Below the pieces are notes generated by a model, which saw nothing but the letters and a program-made list of their open reading frames with translations, was not told where the DNA came from and did not search any database. 52,733 bases of DNA from an uncultured Lachnospiraceae bacterium (GTDB lineage: Bacteria; Bacillota; Clostridia; Lachnospirales; Lachnospiraceae). The stretch spans positions 1 through 52,733 of the forward strand of contig CANSUS010000023.1 in NCBI GenBank assembly GCA_947650155.1. Direction: 5' to 3'. The stretch's first letter is position 1. Every line of letters starts with the position of its first letter. Of the stretch, positions 33,137 through 41,523 are shown piece by piece. Both the position numbers and the translations under genes were made by a program.

Positions 33137-33439
33137 TCATACTGTACTTTTAGAAAATTTTATAAATTCATATGGTAATCCTATATCTTCAGAATATTTA
33201 CGGATTTCTATTTTTTCGTTATCATTCATTTCGTCATAGAAAGGGCGGTCTGATACTTTCCAGTATGTTTTCACTTCGTCTATTTTCAACACATCACCCC
33301 AAGGGGCAGTATATAATTTCCCGACTTTATATTTCCCAATTTCTTTATATACCCTCGTGGTATAACAATATCCTAGATTATTTAAATAATTTTGAATGGA
33401 CTCATATTCATGTTCAGGGAATGATATTTCTTCAAACAT
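33137..33439 (-). CDS. Small conserved hypothetical protein (100 aa)
   Basis: The ATG at 33439 has AGGAG upstream; the ATG six codons earlier overlaps that site. The sequence is soluble and acidic, with YTTRVYKEIGKYKVGKLYTAPWGDVLKI in the middle. That resembles small ASCH/PUA-like beta-barrel proteins found in Firmicutes, a fold guess only. It is convergent with the acyltransferase gene, with only 24 bases between stops. Function unknown. Confidence 0.65.
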   Translation of the reverse strand: MFEEISFPEHEYESIQNYLNNLGYCYTTRVYKEIGKYKVGKLYTAPWGDVLKIDEVKTYWKVSDRPFYDEMNDNEKIEIRKYSEDIGLPYEFIKFSKSTV

Positions 33440-33561
33440 ATAATAAACTCCTAACAATGTAAATACAAAATATATTATAGTCCTTTAGCGGATTTGGTCA
33501 AGTGACCGAACAGAATCACCATTTGGGCGGTGGGGACAGGGAAGCACAAAAAAAACAATTT

Positions 33562-33596
33562 AACAAACATTAACAAAAATAGGGAACAAACATTAA
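33562..33596. promoter_or_regulatory. Direct repeat upstream of blaI-like gene, candidate operator
   Basis: AACAAACATTAA occurs at 33562-33573 and again at 33585-33596, a period of 23 bases (about two helical turns), 58 bases before the regulator start. A BlaI-type protein commonly represses its own operon, so these are plausible sites, although BlaI/MecI operators usually have dyad symmetry. Confidence 0.45.
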
Positions 33597-33653
33597 TAAA
33601 ATAAAATTTTGTCCGATATATATGTAAATATAACAAAAAAGGGGCTAAACAGC

Positions 33654-34061
33654 ATGGATAGAGAAACTACGCCAAGTCAGAGTGAATGGCTGATTATGGA
33701 AGTGTTTTGGGCGAATGATACGCCTACCATGACCGCAAAGGAAGTTATAGGGAAGATGCAGGGCAGGTCAGATATGTCGCCTAGAATGGTGCGCGTCCTG
33801 CTGAACCGTTTGTGGCAGAAAGGTGTTTTAAGTTATACCGTAGATGAACATGATTTAAGGGTTTATCACTATACTGTAGAGAAATCAAAAGAGGAATGTC
33901 AGAGGGAGAAAAGCCGGAAATTTGTAGAGAGCTATTTTGAGGGCAGTCGAAAGAACGCAATGGCGGCTTTGCTGCAAGGTGCAAAGCTGACGGAAGAACA
34001 GCTTCATGAATTGGAAGATATCTTGGAGAAATGCAAAGACAAGGATCAAGACAAAGAATGA
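33654..34061 (+). CDS. BlaI/MecI/CopY family repressor
   Basis: I start at ATG 33654, with AAGGGG about eight bases upstream, not at 33609. The 135-residue protein has the family winged helix (SQSEWLIMEVFWANDTPTMTAKEVIGKM, RMVRVLLNRLWQKGVLSY) and a C-terminal dimerisation helix. The repressor is cleaved by its BlaR1 partner in characterised systems. The stop codon overlaps the BlaR1-like start (ATGA). Confidence 0.92.
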   Translation: MDRETTPSQSEWLIMEVFWANDTPTMTAKEVIGKMQGRSDMSPRMVRVLLNRLWQKGVLSYTVDEHDLRVYHYTVEKSKEECQREKSRKFVESYFEGSRKNAMAALLQGAKLTEEQLHELEDILEKCKDKDQDKE

Positions 34062-35311
34062 TGGTACGGGAAATTTGGAATAGCGGAATAAGTTTTTTGA
34101 ACTTTGCTGCAGTTTATTATGTCATTCAGCTTTTAAAGTGTGTTCAGATTTCTTTTGTGATATTTGCGTTCGTGTTTCTCCTGCGGAAAACGCTGTTGAA
34201 AAACAAGGTATTTCTAAAAGGTGCGTTGTGGAGTATGTTTATTCCAGTCTTATTTGCAGGGAAGATAAAATTTTTTTATGAAAATACAATTGGTGTAATA
34301 TTGTTTTCCTGGTGGACTGAAATTTGCAAAATTCATGTATGGATAAATTGGCTTTACCTATCCGGCGTATTTCTATATGCCGCCCGGTTATTTTACAAGA
34401 AAAGAAAGCTGAAAAGACTGGTTGCAGGCATGGAACAAAGAGAAGTGGAGAGTACTTGTATCTATGTTGCCAAAATGCCTGTTACACCGTCAACCATAGG
34501 AATATTCAAACCAAAGATAGTCATGCCGGAAGTGATTCTGAAAGAATATAATCAAAAGGATATACAGACAATTCTGCTCCATGAAAAGACGCATATCCGG
34601 TTAGGGCATTTATTGTTTTATTTTTTGTGGGATATATTGCGGGTTTTATTATGGCTTAATCCGCTGCTTACCATAGGCACAAGATATTTCCGGGAGGATA
34701 TGGAGGAAATCTGCGATTTTGTAACGATCCAAAGAAGCCAAAGAAAAGCATATACATACGGGCAGTTATTATTAAAGAGTATGAGGATATTGCAGGCAGA
34801 AAGTGAAGATTTTAATATGTTTGCTACCTTTGCAGGAGAGAAGGAATATCAAAATATTCGGCAGAGGGTAACAAGGATTGCCCGGTATAAACCATACAGA
34901 CAGGCTGCGGCAATTAGCATATTGAGTATCGCTATATTGTGCATGATGGCGGCAGTCATATGGATACAAGAAATTTCTTATGACAGATATAATGAAAATG
35001 ACAGTATGTTTGCCTATGGATATGATGGTAATAATGTTACATTTTTTGATACCAATGATGTACTGCATCAAATGATTTCTTATGATGATAAATTCGTTTA
35101 TGTGGATAGAGAAGCCTTTGAAGAGTATTTACAGGAAAATAATGCGGAGGGAGATATTTTTATTGTTTTTGGAGGATTTTATAAACTTCCCGGCGTTGGG
35201 GGAATTGGGTATTCCTGCTATTATGAATGGGGTTCCAGGGAACAGGCAGTTAAAATCTCTTATGATAATTTAATAAATGATTGGAGAGTAAAACTGCTTA
35301 AACTGCTATAA
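34058..35311 (+). CDS. BlaR1-like M56 membrane metalloprotease, short sensor domain
   Basis: The ATG at 34058 overlaps the repressor stop by 4 bases. Four membrane segments are visible (about 12-48, 55-68, 92-112, 292-312). The zinc motif H175-E-K-T-H179 (LLHEKTHIRLGH) lies in the cytoplasmic loop, followed by EEICDF with the third ligand. The extracytoplasmic C-terminal part has only about 100 residues and no penicillin-binding serine motif, unlike true BlaR1 (about 260 residues). It should sense something other than a beta-lactam through acylation. It is the protease that would cleave the upstream repressor. Confidence 0.9.
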   Translation: MMVREIWNSGISFLNFAAVYYVIQLLKCVQISFVIFAFVFLLRKTLLKNKVFLKGALWSMFIPVLFAGKIKFFYENTIGVILFSWWTEICKIHVWINWLYLSGVFLYAARLFYKKRKLKRLVAGMEQREVESTCIYVAKMPVTPSTIGIFKPKIVMPEVILKEYNQKDIQTILLHEKTHIRLGHLLFYFLWDILRVLLWLNPLLTIGTRYFREDMEEICDFVTIQRSQRKAYTYGQLLLKSMRILQAESEDFNMFATFAGEKEYQNIRQRVTRIARYKPYRQAAAISILSIAILCMMAAVIWIQEISYDRYNENDSMFAYGYDGNNVTFFDTNDVLHQMISYDDKFVYVDREAFEEYLQENNAEGDIFIVFGGFYKLPGVGGIGYSCYYEWGSREQAVKISYDNLINDWRVKLLKLL

Positions 35312-35364
35312 ACGTAACATAGAAATGGATTTCAAATAATTTTTTCATCAAGGAGGATAAAATT

Positions 35365-36198
35365 ATGGCAATGAAAATTAACGGGAATCTTCCTGACTAT
35401 GGAGTCAGGAAGCAGAATTACAGCAGTTATGCGGCACAAAGCATGGCAGAAAGCGGTGCTGCAGGCATCAGCGCCATAAATGGCACCAAAAAGAAAGGGA
35501 CAGAAAAAACGCAGGAAACTGCGGGAAACAGTAAATCTAAAAACACAGCGGAGTATGTAAATGAACTGTCAAAACTTGTTCCAAGTGTGGATTTTAAGGT
35601 TGGAAATTCATTTTCGACAGCGAAAAACGGCAAGACATTAACAGTCAATCCGAAGCTTTTGGAGAAAATGCAAAATGACTCGGAAACAGAAAAGGAAATG
35701 AAGGAACTGATTAAAGGCGTTGAATCAGCGGTAAATATGTTGGATAGTGTAATGAATGCCAGCGGTTGGACGGTTGTTTTCAAACATGGTTACATAGATG
35801 AAAATGGAAAATATCGTTCGATTGCTCTTGTCAGAAATGACTTTATGCTGAACATGAGCGACAAACTCCGGGAAGAAAGACGGGAAAATTCTGAGAAACT
35901 GATTGAAAAGTCAAAAGAAAAGGCAGCGGAGGAGAAAGAAAAATTAGAGGAGACTTTGGAAGAAAAGAAAGCGGCAGCGACAGAAGGGGAAACTGCCGAA
36001 AAGGTATCAGAGGAATCAACTTATGATAGGGCGGAGCAGCTTTTAAATGAAAAGATGGCTGCATCCAAAGACGGAACAATTCATCTGGATGACACAGATA
36101 TGCGAACAATTATTGAAGCTGCACAGGAAGATGATGCGGGCAAAGCCAATGTAAAAAATCAGGCACAGGTAGGCGCAAATCTGGATTTAAAGGTATAA
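35365..36198 (+). CDS. DUF6033-like protein (277 aa)
   Basis: The ATG follows AAGGAGGA. The sequence starts MKINGNLPDYG, is Ser/Thr/Lys-rich to about residue 65, has a folded central part (PSVDFKVGNSFSTAKNGKTLTVNPKLLEKM, SGWTVVFKHGYIDENGKY), then a long Glu/Lys coiled coil (about 170-215). It has no signal peptide. It resembles Lachnospiraceae proteins labelled DUF6033, whose role is unknown. It lies 53 bases after the BlaR1-like gene on the same strand and could be its regulated target. Confidence 0.65.
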   Translation: MAMKINGNLPDYGVRKQNYSSYAAQSMAESGAAGISAINGTKKKGTEKTQETAGNSKSKNTAEYVNELSKLVPSVDFKVGNSFSTAKNGKTLTVNPKLLEKMQNDSETEKEMKELIKGVESAVNMLDSVMNASGWTVVFKHGYIDENGKYRSIALVRNDFMLNMSDKLREERRENSEKLIEKSKEKAAEEKEKLEETLEEKKAAATEGETAEKVSEESTYDRAEQLLNEKMAASKDGTIHLDDTDMRTIIEAAQEDDAGKANVKNQAQVGANLDLKV

Positions 36199-36231
36199 GG
36201 AGAAATTCATTCCGGCTCTAAGGAGAACGGG

Positions 36232-36285
36232 ATGGAGAAAGTGTTATCCATGCTGAATGATATGTTTAGTAATAAATCATTCTAA
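36232..36285 (+). CDS. Possible 17-residue ORF after the DUF6033-like gene
   Basis: AAGGAG seven bases before ATG gives MEKVLSMLNDMFSNKSF and a stop, then a terminator. It may be a real short peptide or the remnant of a longer second gene. No homology is known to me. Confidence 0.3.
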   Translation: MEKVLSMLNDMFSNKSF

Positions 36286-36313
36286 TTGAATATAGGGATT
36301 GGTTGTACTTACC

Positions 36314-36354
36314 AAGAGAGGGCTGGCAACGGATACCGTCAGTCCTCTCTCTTT
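36314..36354 (+). terminator. Terminator after the BlaI/BlaR1/DUF6033 operon
   Basis: AAGAGAGGGCTG pairs with CAGTCCTCTCTCTT (one G-U, small shift) around a 14-base loop, followed by T-rich sequence. Confidence 0.7.
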
Positions 36355-36425
36355 TGAGTCTGCCTGTCTTTGTTTATTTTCTCAAGGACATATTTATCCC
36401 GACAATCTTCCCGATTTGCTTCGTT

Positions 36426-36683
36426 TTATCGATTGGTATGACTTTCTTTTTTCCACTGCAGCCAGTCTTTGTCCAGTACAGTGGTGTGCGGTTTAGTCAA
36501 AATGGTATCGCATGGAAACTGTTCACAGGCTCCGCAGCATGAAATACCTTTTTCCAGAACGCAGTCATGGGTATAGCAGTCTCCGGTCTGGTGTTCGTCC
36601 ATGCAGCCTTTGCATCCGTCTTTCAGGTATGTGGGGCAGTAACCACAGTAAAATCCGCACTTTCCCAATAACTTTTCGTTCAT
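36426..36683 (-). CDS. DUF3795 family cysteine-rich protein
   Basis: I start at ATG 36683, eight bases after GGGGAGG; the ATG two codons earlier is too close to it. The 85-residue protein has twelve Cys (LGKCGFYCGYCPTYLKDGCKGC, then CCGACEQFPCD), the DUF3795 pattern, which suggests a metal or Fe-S site. It is monocistronic and cytosolic. The family role is unknown. Confidence 0.9.
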   Translation of the reverse strand: MNEKLLGKCGFYCGYCPTYLKDGCKGCMDEHQTGDCYTHDCVLEKGISCCGACEQFPCDTILTKPHTTVLDKDWLQWKKESHTNR

Positions 36684-36988
36684 TTCCATTCCTCCCCTGC
36701 CTGCTTGGCATTTCCATCTGACGTTCCTGCTTTTAGCTGATTAAAATGATTATAGCATACTGGCAGTATGCTGTGTGAACTTTTCCAGAGCGGACATATT
36801 GTCAACGATATAACAAATTTTTATTTTGGCGTAATCATCTGCTTTTGATTCATTGTAATTTATGGGTCTGATGTATATAATAAATTTAGAAATTCCGATT
36901 TTTTATGGAAGACAGGGACGTAAAGAAGGCGAAAAGCAGGAATTACAAGTGCAGATCAAAAGGATTCGGAATAGTGGAGGATGGGATT
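36684..36988. other. Intergenic region with promoter of the AAA/PD-(D/E)XK gene
   Basis: It holds the promoter at 36853-36881. The rest is AT-rich with no ORF I can support; an ATG at 36905 that is in frame with the downstream gene has no ribosome site. Confidence 0.5.
36853..36881 (+). promoter_or_regulatory. Promoter of the AAA/PD-(D/E)XK gene
   Basis: TTGTAA (36853-36858) and perfect TATAAT (36876-36881) lie 17 bases apart, about 100 bases before the chosen start. Confidence 0.6.
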
Positions 36989-38728
36989 ATGGTAAAAACA
37001 GTAGGTATCGGTCATCAGGATTTTGAAAAAGTCAGAGTAAACGATATATTTTATATTGATAAAACGGATTTCATCAGAGAGTGGTGGGAGTCGGATGATG
37101 AAGTAACATTGATTACACGGCCGAGGCGGTTTGGAAAAACATTAAATATGAGTATGCTGGAAAAGTTTTTTTCCGTTGATTATGCGGGTCGGGAGGAGTT
37201 GTTCCAAGGTTTGAAAATATGGGAGACCAAATCCTCTAAAGCAAATTATAAATATAGGGATTTACAGGGAAAATATCCTGTGATTTTCTTAAGTTTTGCA
37301 AGGATTAAAGAAAATTCTTTTGAAGAGGCAAGAAAGAGTATCTGCAGAGTGATAGAGGAGCAGTACAATAAACACGATTATCTGTTAGAGAAAAATCTTC
37401 TGAATGAAAAGGAGCAGGCGTTTTATCAGGAGGTTTCAGCAGAAATGCCGGATAGTACGGCTGCAGTGTCACTGCGTTCTTTATCGGATTTTCTGGGCAG
37501 GTATTATGGTAAAAAGGTACTGATCTTTTTGGATGAATATGATACTCCAATGCAGGAGGCGTATGTTGGTGGGTACTGGAAGGAAATGGTCGCTTTTATC
37601 AGAAGTCTGTTTAATGCGACTTTTAAAACAAACCCCTATTTGGAACGTGCAATTATGACGGGAATTACAAGGGTAAGTAAAGAGTCGATTTTTTCAGATC
37701 TGAATAATTTAAAGGTAGTAACGACGACATCAGAAAAATATGCAGATTCTTTTGGTTTTACAGAAGAAGAGGTATTTTCAGTGTTGGAGGAATATAGCTT
37801 GTTAGATCAAAAGCAGCAGGTCAAGGACTGGTATGATGGTTTTGTATTTGGAAGCAGGAAAGATATTTATAATCCGTGGTCTATCATTAACTTTCTCGCA
37901 GAAAAGAAAGTGGGCGCATATTGGGCTAATACAAGTTCTAACAGTCTTGCGGGGAAATTGATACGGGAAGGGAGCGCGGATGTCAAGAAAACTTTTGAGC
38001 ATCTGATGCAGGGAGAAAGTATCAGAATGGAGATAGACGAGCAGATTGTTTATGACCAGCTGTCTTCAAAAAAGAATGCCATTTGGAGTTTGTTACTTGC
38101 GAGCGGTTATTTAAAGGCAAAAAGTTATAAAGCGTATACAACAGAATTTGGAGAATGGAAAGAGGAATATGAATTGGAACTGACGAACTTTGAGGTCCGC
38201 GTGATGTTCCGCAGAATGGTAGGCGGTTGGTTTGACGCTGCATTACCGGCTTATAACGATTTTATACGCGCGCTCTTGCTGGGGGACTTAAAGGCAATGA
38301 ATACTTATATGAATAAAGTAACAGCAGAGATGTTCAGTTATTTTGATACAGGCGGAAATTCTTCAAGCGGGGAACCGGAACGTTTTTATCATGGTTTTGT
38401 ACTTGGATTGATGGTGGAATTGGCGGACAAATATGTGATTATGTCTAACCGGGAGAGCGGATTCGGGCGGTACGATGTGATGTTGGAGCCAAGAAGGCTG
38501 GGTAATGATGCTATCACAAATAATAGCATCAAAAATGATGCTATTATTATAGAGTTTAAAGTACAGGATACGGATGAAAAAGAATTGTCCGATACGGTGC
38601 AGGAAGCGATAAAACAAATCGAGGAGCGGAATTATAAAGCTTCTCTTGTTGCAAAAGGGATTCCCGGGGAACGGATACGAAGATATGGATTTGCTTTTTG
38701 TGGGAAGAAAGTGTTGATTGGAAATTAA
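36989..38728 (+). CDS. AAA-ATPase-like plus PD-(D/E)XK nuclease family protein (PF09820/PF08011 type)
   Basis: I use ATG 36989, which has GTGGAGGA upstream. In the 579-residue protein, residues about 1-210 are the AAA-like domain (VGHQDFEKVR-like start, P-loop ITRPRRFGKTLN, Walker B KVLIFLDEYDTP). The C-terminal 130 residues carry a PD-(D/E)XK-type core (GFGRYDVMLEPRR, then IIIEFKV). The family is greatly expanded in gut anaerobes, usually as single genes; its function is unproven, and defence or mobile-element roles have been suggested. The stretch encoding GNDAITNNSIKNDAII contains a small in-gene repeat between the two catalytic motifs. Confidence 0.92.
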   Translation: MVKTVGIGHQDFEKVRVNDIFYIDKTDFIREWWESDDEVTLITRPRRFGKTLNMSMLEKFFSVDYAGREELFQGLKIWETKSSKANYKYRDLQGKYPVIFLSFARIKENSFEEARKSICRVIEEQYNKHDYLLEKNLLNEKEQAFYQEVSAEMPDSTAAVSLRSLSDFLGRYYGKKVLIFLDEYDTPMQEAYVGGYWKEMVAFIRSLFNATFKTNPYLERAIMTGITRVSKESIFSDLNNLKVVTTTSEKYADSFGFTEEEVFSVLEEYSLLDQKQQVKDWYDGFVFGSRKDIYNPWSIINFLAEKKVGAYWANTSSNSLAGKLIREGSADVKKTFEHLMQGESIRMEIDEQIVYDQLSSKKNAIWSLLLASGYLKAKSYKAYTTEFGEWKEEYELELTNFEVRVMFRRMVGGWFDAALPAYNDFIRALLLGDLKAMNTYMNKVTAEMFSYFDTGGNSSSGEPERFYHGFVLGLMVELADKYVIMSNRESGFGRYDVMLEPRRLGNDAITNNSIKNDAIIIEFKVQDTDEKELSDTVQEAIKQIEERNYKASLVAKGIPGERIRRYGFAFCGKKVLIGN

Positions 38729-38736
38729 AAGGAAAT

Positions 38737-38764
38737 GGGAACTGGATTATGTTCCCGTTTTTTC
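38737..38764 (+). terminator. Terminator after the AAA/PD-(D/E)XK gene
   Basis: GGGAAC and GTTCCC flank TGGATTAT and are followed by GTTTTTT, nine bases after the stop codon. Confidence 0.75.
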
Positions 38765-38945
38765 TTTTCCATATTATATAACTTTTTTGTATTGATATTG
38801 GAACGTCAATAAAGGGTTTGGTTCAACAGGTCTGTATCTATGTAAAATGGGCTTTGTAAACAACGGTAGCGCAAATGTAAAGCAGTGTTGCTTTCTTTTT
38901 TTATCCATTTGTAAATATAATAAAAGCACGAAAGGAGAATGAGAA

Positions 38946-39458
38946 ATGGAATTGGGAAAGAAGATCAAACAATTAAGAAAGTTTTCCGGCATGACGCAGG
39001 AACAGCTTGCAGAAAAACTGAATATATCCCGTCAGGCGCTGTCAAAATGGGAAAATGGCACGAGTATGCCGGATGTGGAAAGCGTGGTCAGAATTTCAAA
39101 GCTGTTTCATATTTCTCTGGACGAATTATTATTTCAGGAGGAAAAATATGTGGAAGAGAGTAAAACACAGATTACATTGGAAGACTTGACAAAGATCAAT
39201 ATGCATAACTGGAGAATGAATTTGCTGCTGTCGAGCGGAATATTGTTCCTGATTATAAGCGTTATGATGGCGGCTTTTGTAAACGCGCTGAAAACCACTA
39301 CAGTAAGCATGAGCTATATTTTGTACCGATATATAGCGACAGGGCAGTACGACCCGGCTCCGGTAAATTATTTTGTGTTGTTAGTTCCGGCATTATTTGT
39401 CGGTCTGATCGGGATTATTTTATGTATTTGCTATTTTGTAAAAAATAAGAAAAGTTAA
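38946..39458 (+). CDS. XRE regulator with C-terminal membrane anchor
   Basis: The 170-residue protein follows AAAGGAG. Residues 1-65 are an XRE helix-turn-helix (GKKIKQLRKFSGMTQEQLAEKLNISRQALSKWE). Two membrane segments follow at about 98-118 and 145-165. Membrane-anchored XRE regulators are common in Clostridia and may sense envelope state. The next gene, a lipoprotein, starts 12 bases downstream, so the two are one operon and the lipoprotein could be the sensor partner. Confidence 0.88.
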   Translation: MELGKKIKQLRKFSGMTQEQLAEKLNISRQALSKWENGTSMPDVESVVRISKLFHISLDELLFQEEKYVEESKTQITLEDLTKINMHNWRMNLLLSSGILFLIISVMMAAFVNALKTTTVSMSYILYRYIATGQYDPAPVNYFVLLVPALFVGLIGIILCICYFVKNKKS

Positions 39459-39470
39459 TGGGGGATTAAG

Positions 39471-40043
39471 ATGCAGAAAAAAAGTATATTTATGGTAATT
39501 ATGATTTTTGTCTTTGTGCTGGGTGGATGTGGACAGAGCGGAAAGGATAAAAACGCGGAATATGGAGAAGTGATTGCCGGATTAGGGGATGACGACCAGT
39601 ATGCGTTGGAGGATATCGGGGAGAAAGAGGATGTTTTATTTACCACGGATTCGACTTATGACGACGGTCAGGGACATCATGCGGCGCTTTATAGTAACAT
39701 TTATTATATTTTTGACGGCAAGGCCTGTGAATTGGGCAGGGTAGAAAGCATGGGCACCGCCTATCCGATCTCATATGGTAAGCGATGCATCTATACGGCA
39801 TCGGAGCATACGCTGGAAATTTATGTCATAGATCTTTCCCATCAGCAGTTAGTGTTAAAAGAGCAGTATGAGACCGTATTCGGCGATACGGATCAAGTTT
39901 CTTACCGTTTAGTGAAAAACGGAATAGAAGAGACGGTTTCGGAAGAAGATTATCAGAAAGTTTATGAACAGTACCAACAGAGTACGGTAATAAACTTCGG
40001 ATATGGAGCAAGTTCATGCAAAACGAGTAAGTTTACAGGATAA
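39471..40043 (+). CDS. Lipoprotein of unknown function
   Basis: The 190-residue protein has a signal peptide and lipobox (VLGGC). The mature part is acidic near the start (GLGDDDQYALEDIGEKEDVL) and then beta-rich, with repeated aromatic strands (ALYSNIYYIFDGKACELG, IYTASEHTLEIYVIDL). I do not recognise a named domain. It is co-transcribed with the membrane-anchored XRE regulator and should sit on the outer face of the membrane. Confidence 0.75.
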   Translation: MQKKSIFMVIMIFVFVLGGCGQSGKDKNAEYGEVIAGLGDDDQYALEDIGEKEDVLFTTDSTYDDGQGHHAALYSNIYYIFDGKACELGRVESMGTAYPISYGKRCIYTASEHTLEIYVIDLSHQQLVLKEQYETVFGDTDQVSYRLVKNGIEETVSEEDYQKVYEQYQQSTVINFGYGASSCKTSKFTG

Positions 40044-40045
40044 TA

Positions 40046-40065
40046 AAAGGACAAAAATGTCCTTT
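40046..40065. terminator. Bidirectional hairpin between convergent genes
   Basis: AAAGGACA and TGTCCTTT form a perfect 8-bp stem around AAAA, between the lipoprotein stop (40043) and the MATE stop (40064). Confidence 0.5.
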
Positions 40066-41401
40066 AAGTCAGTCTTTTATATAATGCACATGTTAAAAAC
40101 AGATCCGCTAAAACCCATGCGCATACTTCGCCCCAAAATACAGCTTCATGTCCGACTATACGAGTAAAAAACAAAGCGCATATTACTCTCATGGTTACCT
40201 GCATGAAGCTGGATAACATGGGGATCATGGAATCTCCCATGCCCTGAATGCAGCATCGAAGCACATAGAGACAATATAACAGGGGGAATCCAAGCGCCAG
40301 TACATGCAGGTAATCGCAGCCTGTTTGAATCATTTCCGCAGACTTCGTTTCGGTCTCTTTAATAAAGAGCCCCAGAATTTCCTGCCCTGCAAAAACCATG
40401 ATACCGGACATAATGAGGGCTGTAGCGATTCCAATCCATAGCGCTGCAATGAGTCCGGCCCGTATCCTTTTATTGCTGTTTGTTCCGCTATTCTGTGCGG
40501 TATAAGTCAGAATAGCGTGTCCGTAGGAAGTTGCGGCTGTTTCTAACAAAACATAAAGCTTATTGGCGGCAGAATATCCGGTCAGGAATAAAATGCCGAA
40601 GCCGTTAACCGTTGCCTGTACTACCAGACCTCCAATAGCGGTGATCATATTCTGAATCCCCATAGGGACGCCCATTTTAAATTGTTCAAGTAATATATTT
40701 TTATCAATGGTTCTGTGTTCGGAATGAAGTCTGCAGATTTCAATTTTTCTTACGGAGATCATGCAATAAAGAGCGGCAAGAACCTGTGCCAGTAAAGTTC
40801 CCAAAGCTGCACCGGCGATTCCCATGTTTAGTTTCATCACGAAAAGCAGATCGAAAACAATATTGCCAATAGAGGCAAGAACCATTGCATGAAGGGGCTT
40901 TTTACTGTTGCCAAGCGCCCGCAGTATAGCGGCGGTAATGTTGTATATAAAAGTAATGGGAACTCCGGCGTATAAAATCCGCAGATAAGTTTCTGTCAGG
41001 GAAAAAACTTCCGTTGGTGTGCGCAGGAGCTTCAGGCTTGGGACAATAAGAATCTGTCCGATTGCTGTAAAACTGACTGCGCCGATTGCTGCGATATAGT
41101 AGCTGCTAAAGAGAGCTTTTTTCAAAGAATCAGTTTGCTTTTTACCGAAAAATCCGGCAATTACTACAGAGCATCCCTGTGTGATACCCTGTATGACTCC
41201 GAACATGATGAAAGTCAGCCATTCTGTTGCGCCCAATGCCGCTAAAGCGTTAGAATTTATGCATTGGCCTACAATCAGTGCATCCACAAAGGTGTATAAT
41301 TGCTGAAATAAATTTCCTAACATGAGCGGCAGGGAGAAGGTAAGTAATAGGAAAGCAGGGCAGCCGGTTGTCATATCTTTTGTATTTTTGATTGATGCCA
41401 T
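40064..41401 (-). CDS. MATE family efflux transporter (second copy)
   Basis: I choose ATG 41401 (MASIKNTKDM); the upstream ATG at 41425 overlaps the only A/G-rich site (GGAAAGGA), whose spacing to 41401 is long at 14 bases. The 445-residue protein has twelve membrane segments with the MATE start FSLPLMLGNLFQQLYTFVDALIVGQ and the second-half repeat FKMGVPMGIQNMITAIGGLVVQ. It is of the DinF/NorM-like type and is distinct in sequence from the pump at 28515-29852. The substrate is unknown; drug or metabolite export is assumed. Confidence 0.92.
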   Translation of the reverse strand: MASIKNTKDMTTGCPAFLLLTFSLPLMLGNLFQQLYTFVDALIVGQCINSNALAALGATEWLTFIMFGVIQGITQGCSVVIAGFFGKKQTDSLKKALFSSYYIAAIGAVSFTAIGQILIVPSLKLLRTPTEVFSLTETYLRILYAGVPITFIYNITAAILRALGNSKKPLHAMVLASIGNIVFDLLFVMKLNMGIAGAALGTLLAQVLAALYCMISVRKIEICRLHSEHRTIDKNILLEQFKMGVPMGIQNMITAIGGLVVQATVNGFGILFLTGYSAANKLYVLLETAATSYGHAILTYTAQNSGTNSNKRIRAGLIAALWIGIATALIMSGIMVFAGQEILGLFIKETETKSAEMIQTGCDYLHVLALGFPLLYCLYVLRCCIQGMGDSMIPMLSSFMQVTMRVICALFFTRIVGHEAVFWGEVCAWVLADLFLTCALYKRLT

Positions 41402-41523
41402 GATGATAATATATTCCTTTCCCATAGTGAGTGGATTATTACATTAATGCGGGGTACATAAAATACATATATATTATTTGACTCTTTTGGCAGCAATTTA
41501 GTTTAATACATGAAAATATTTAC

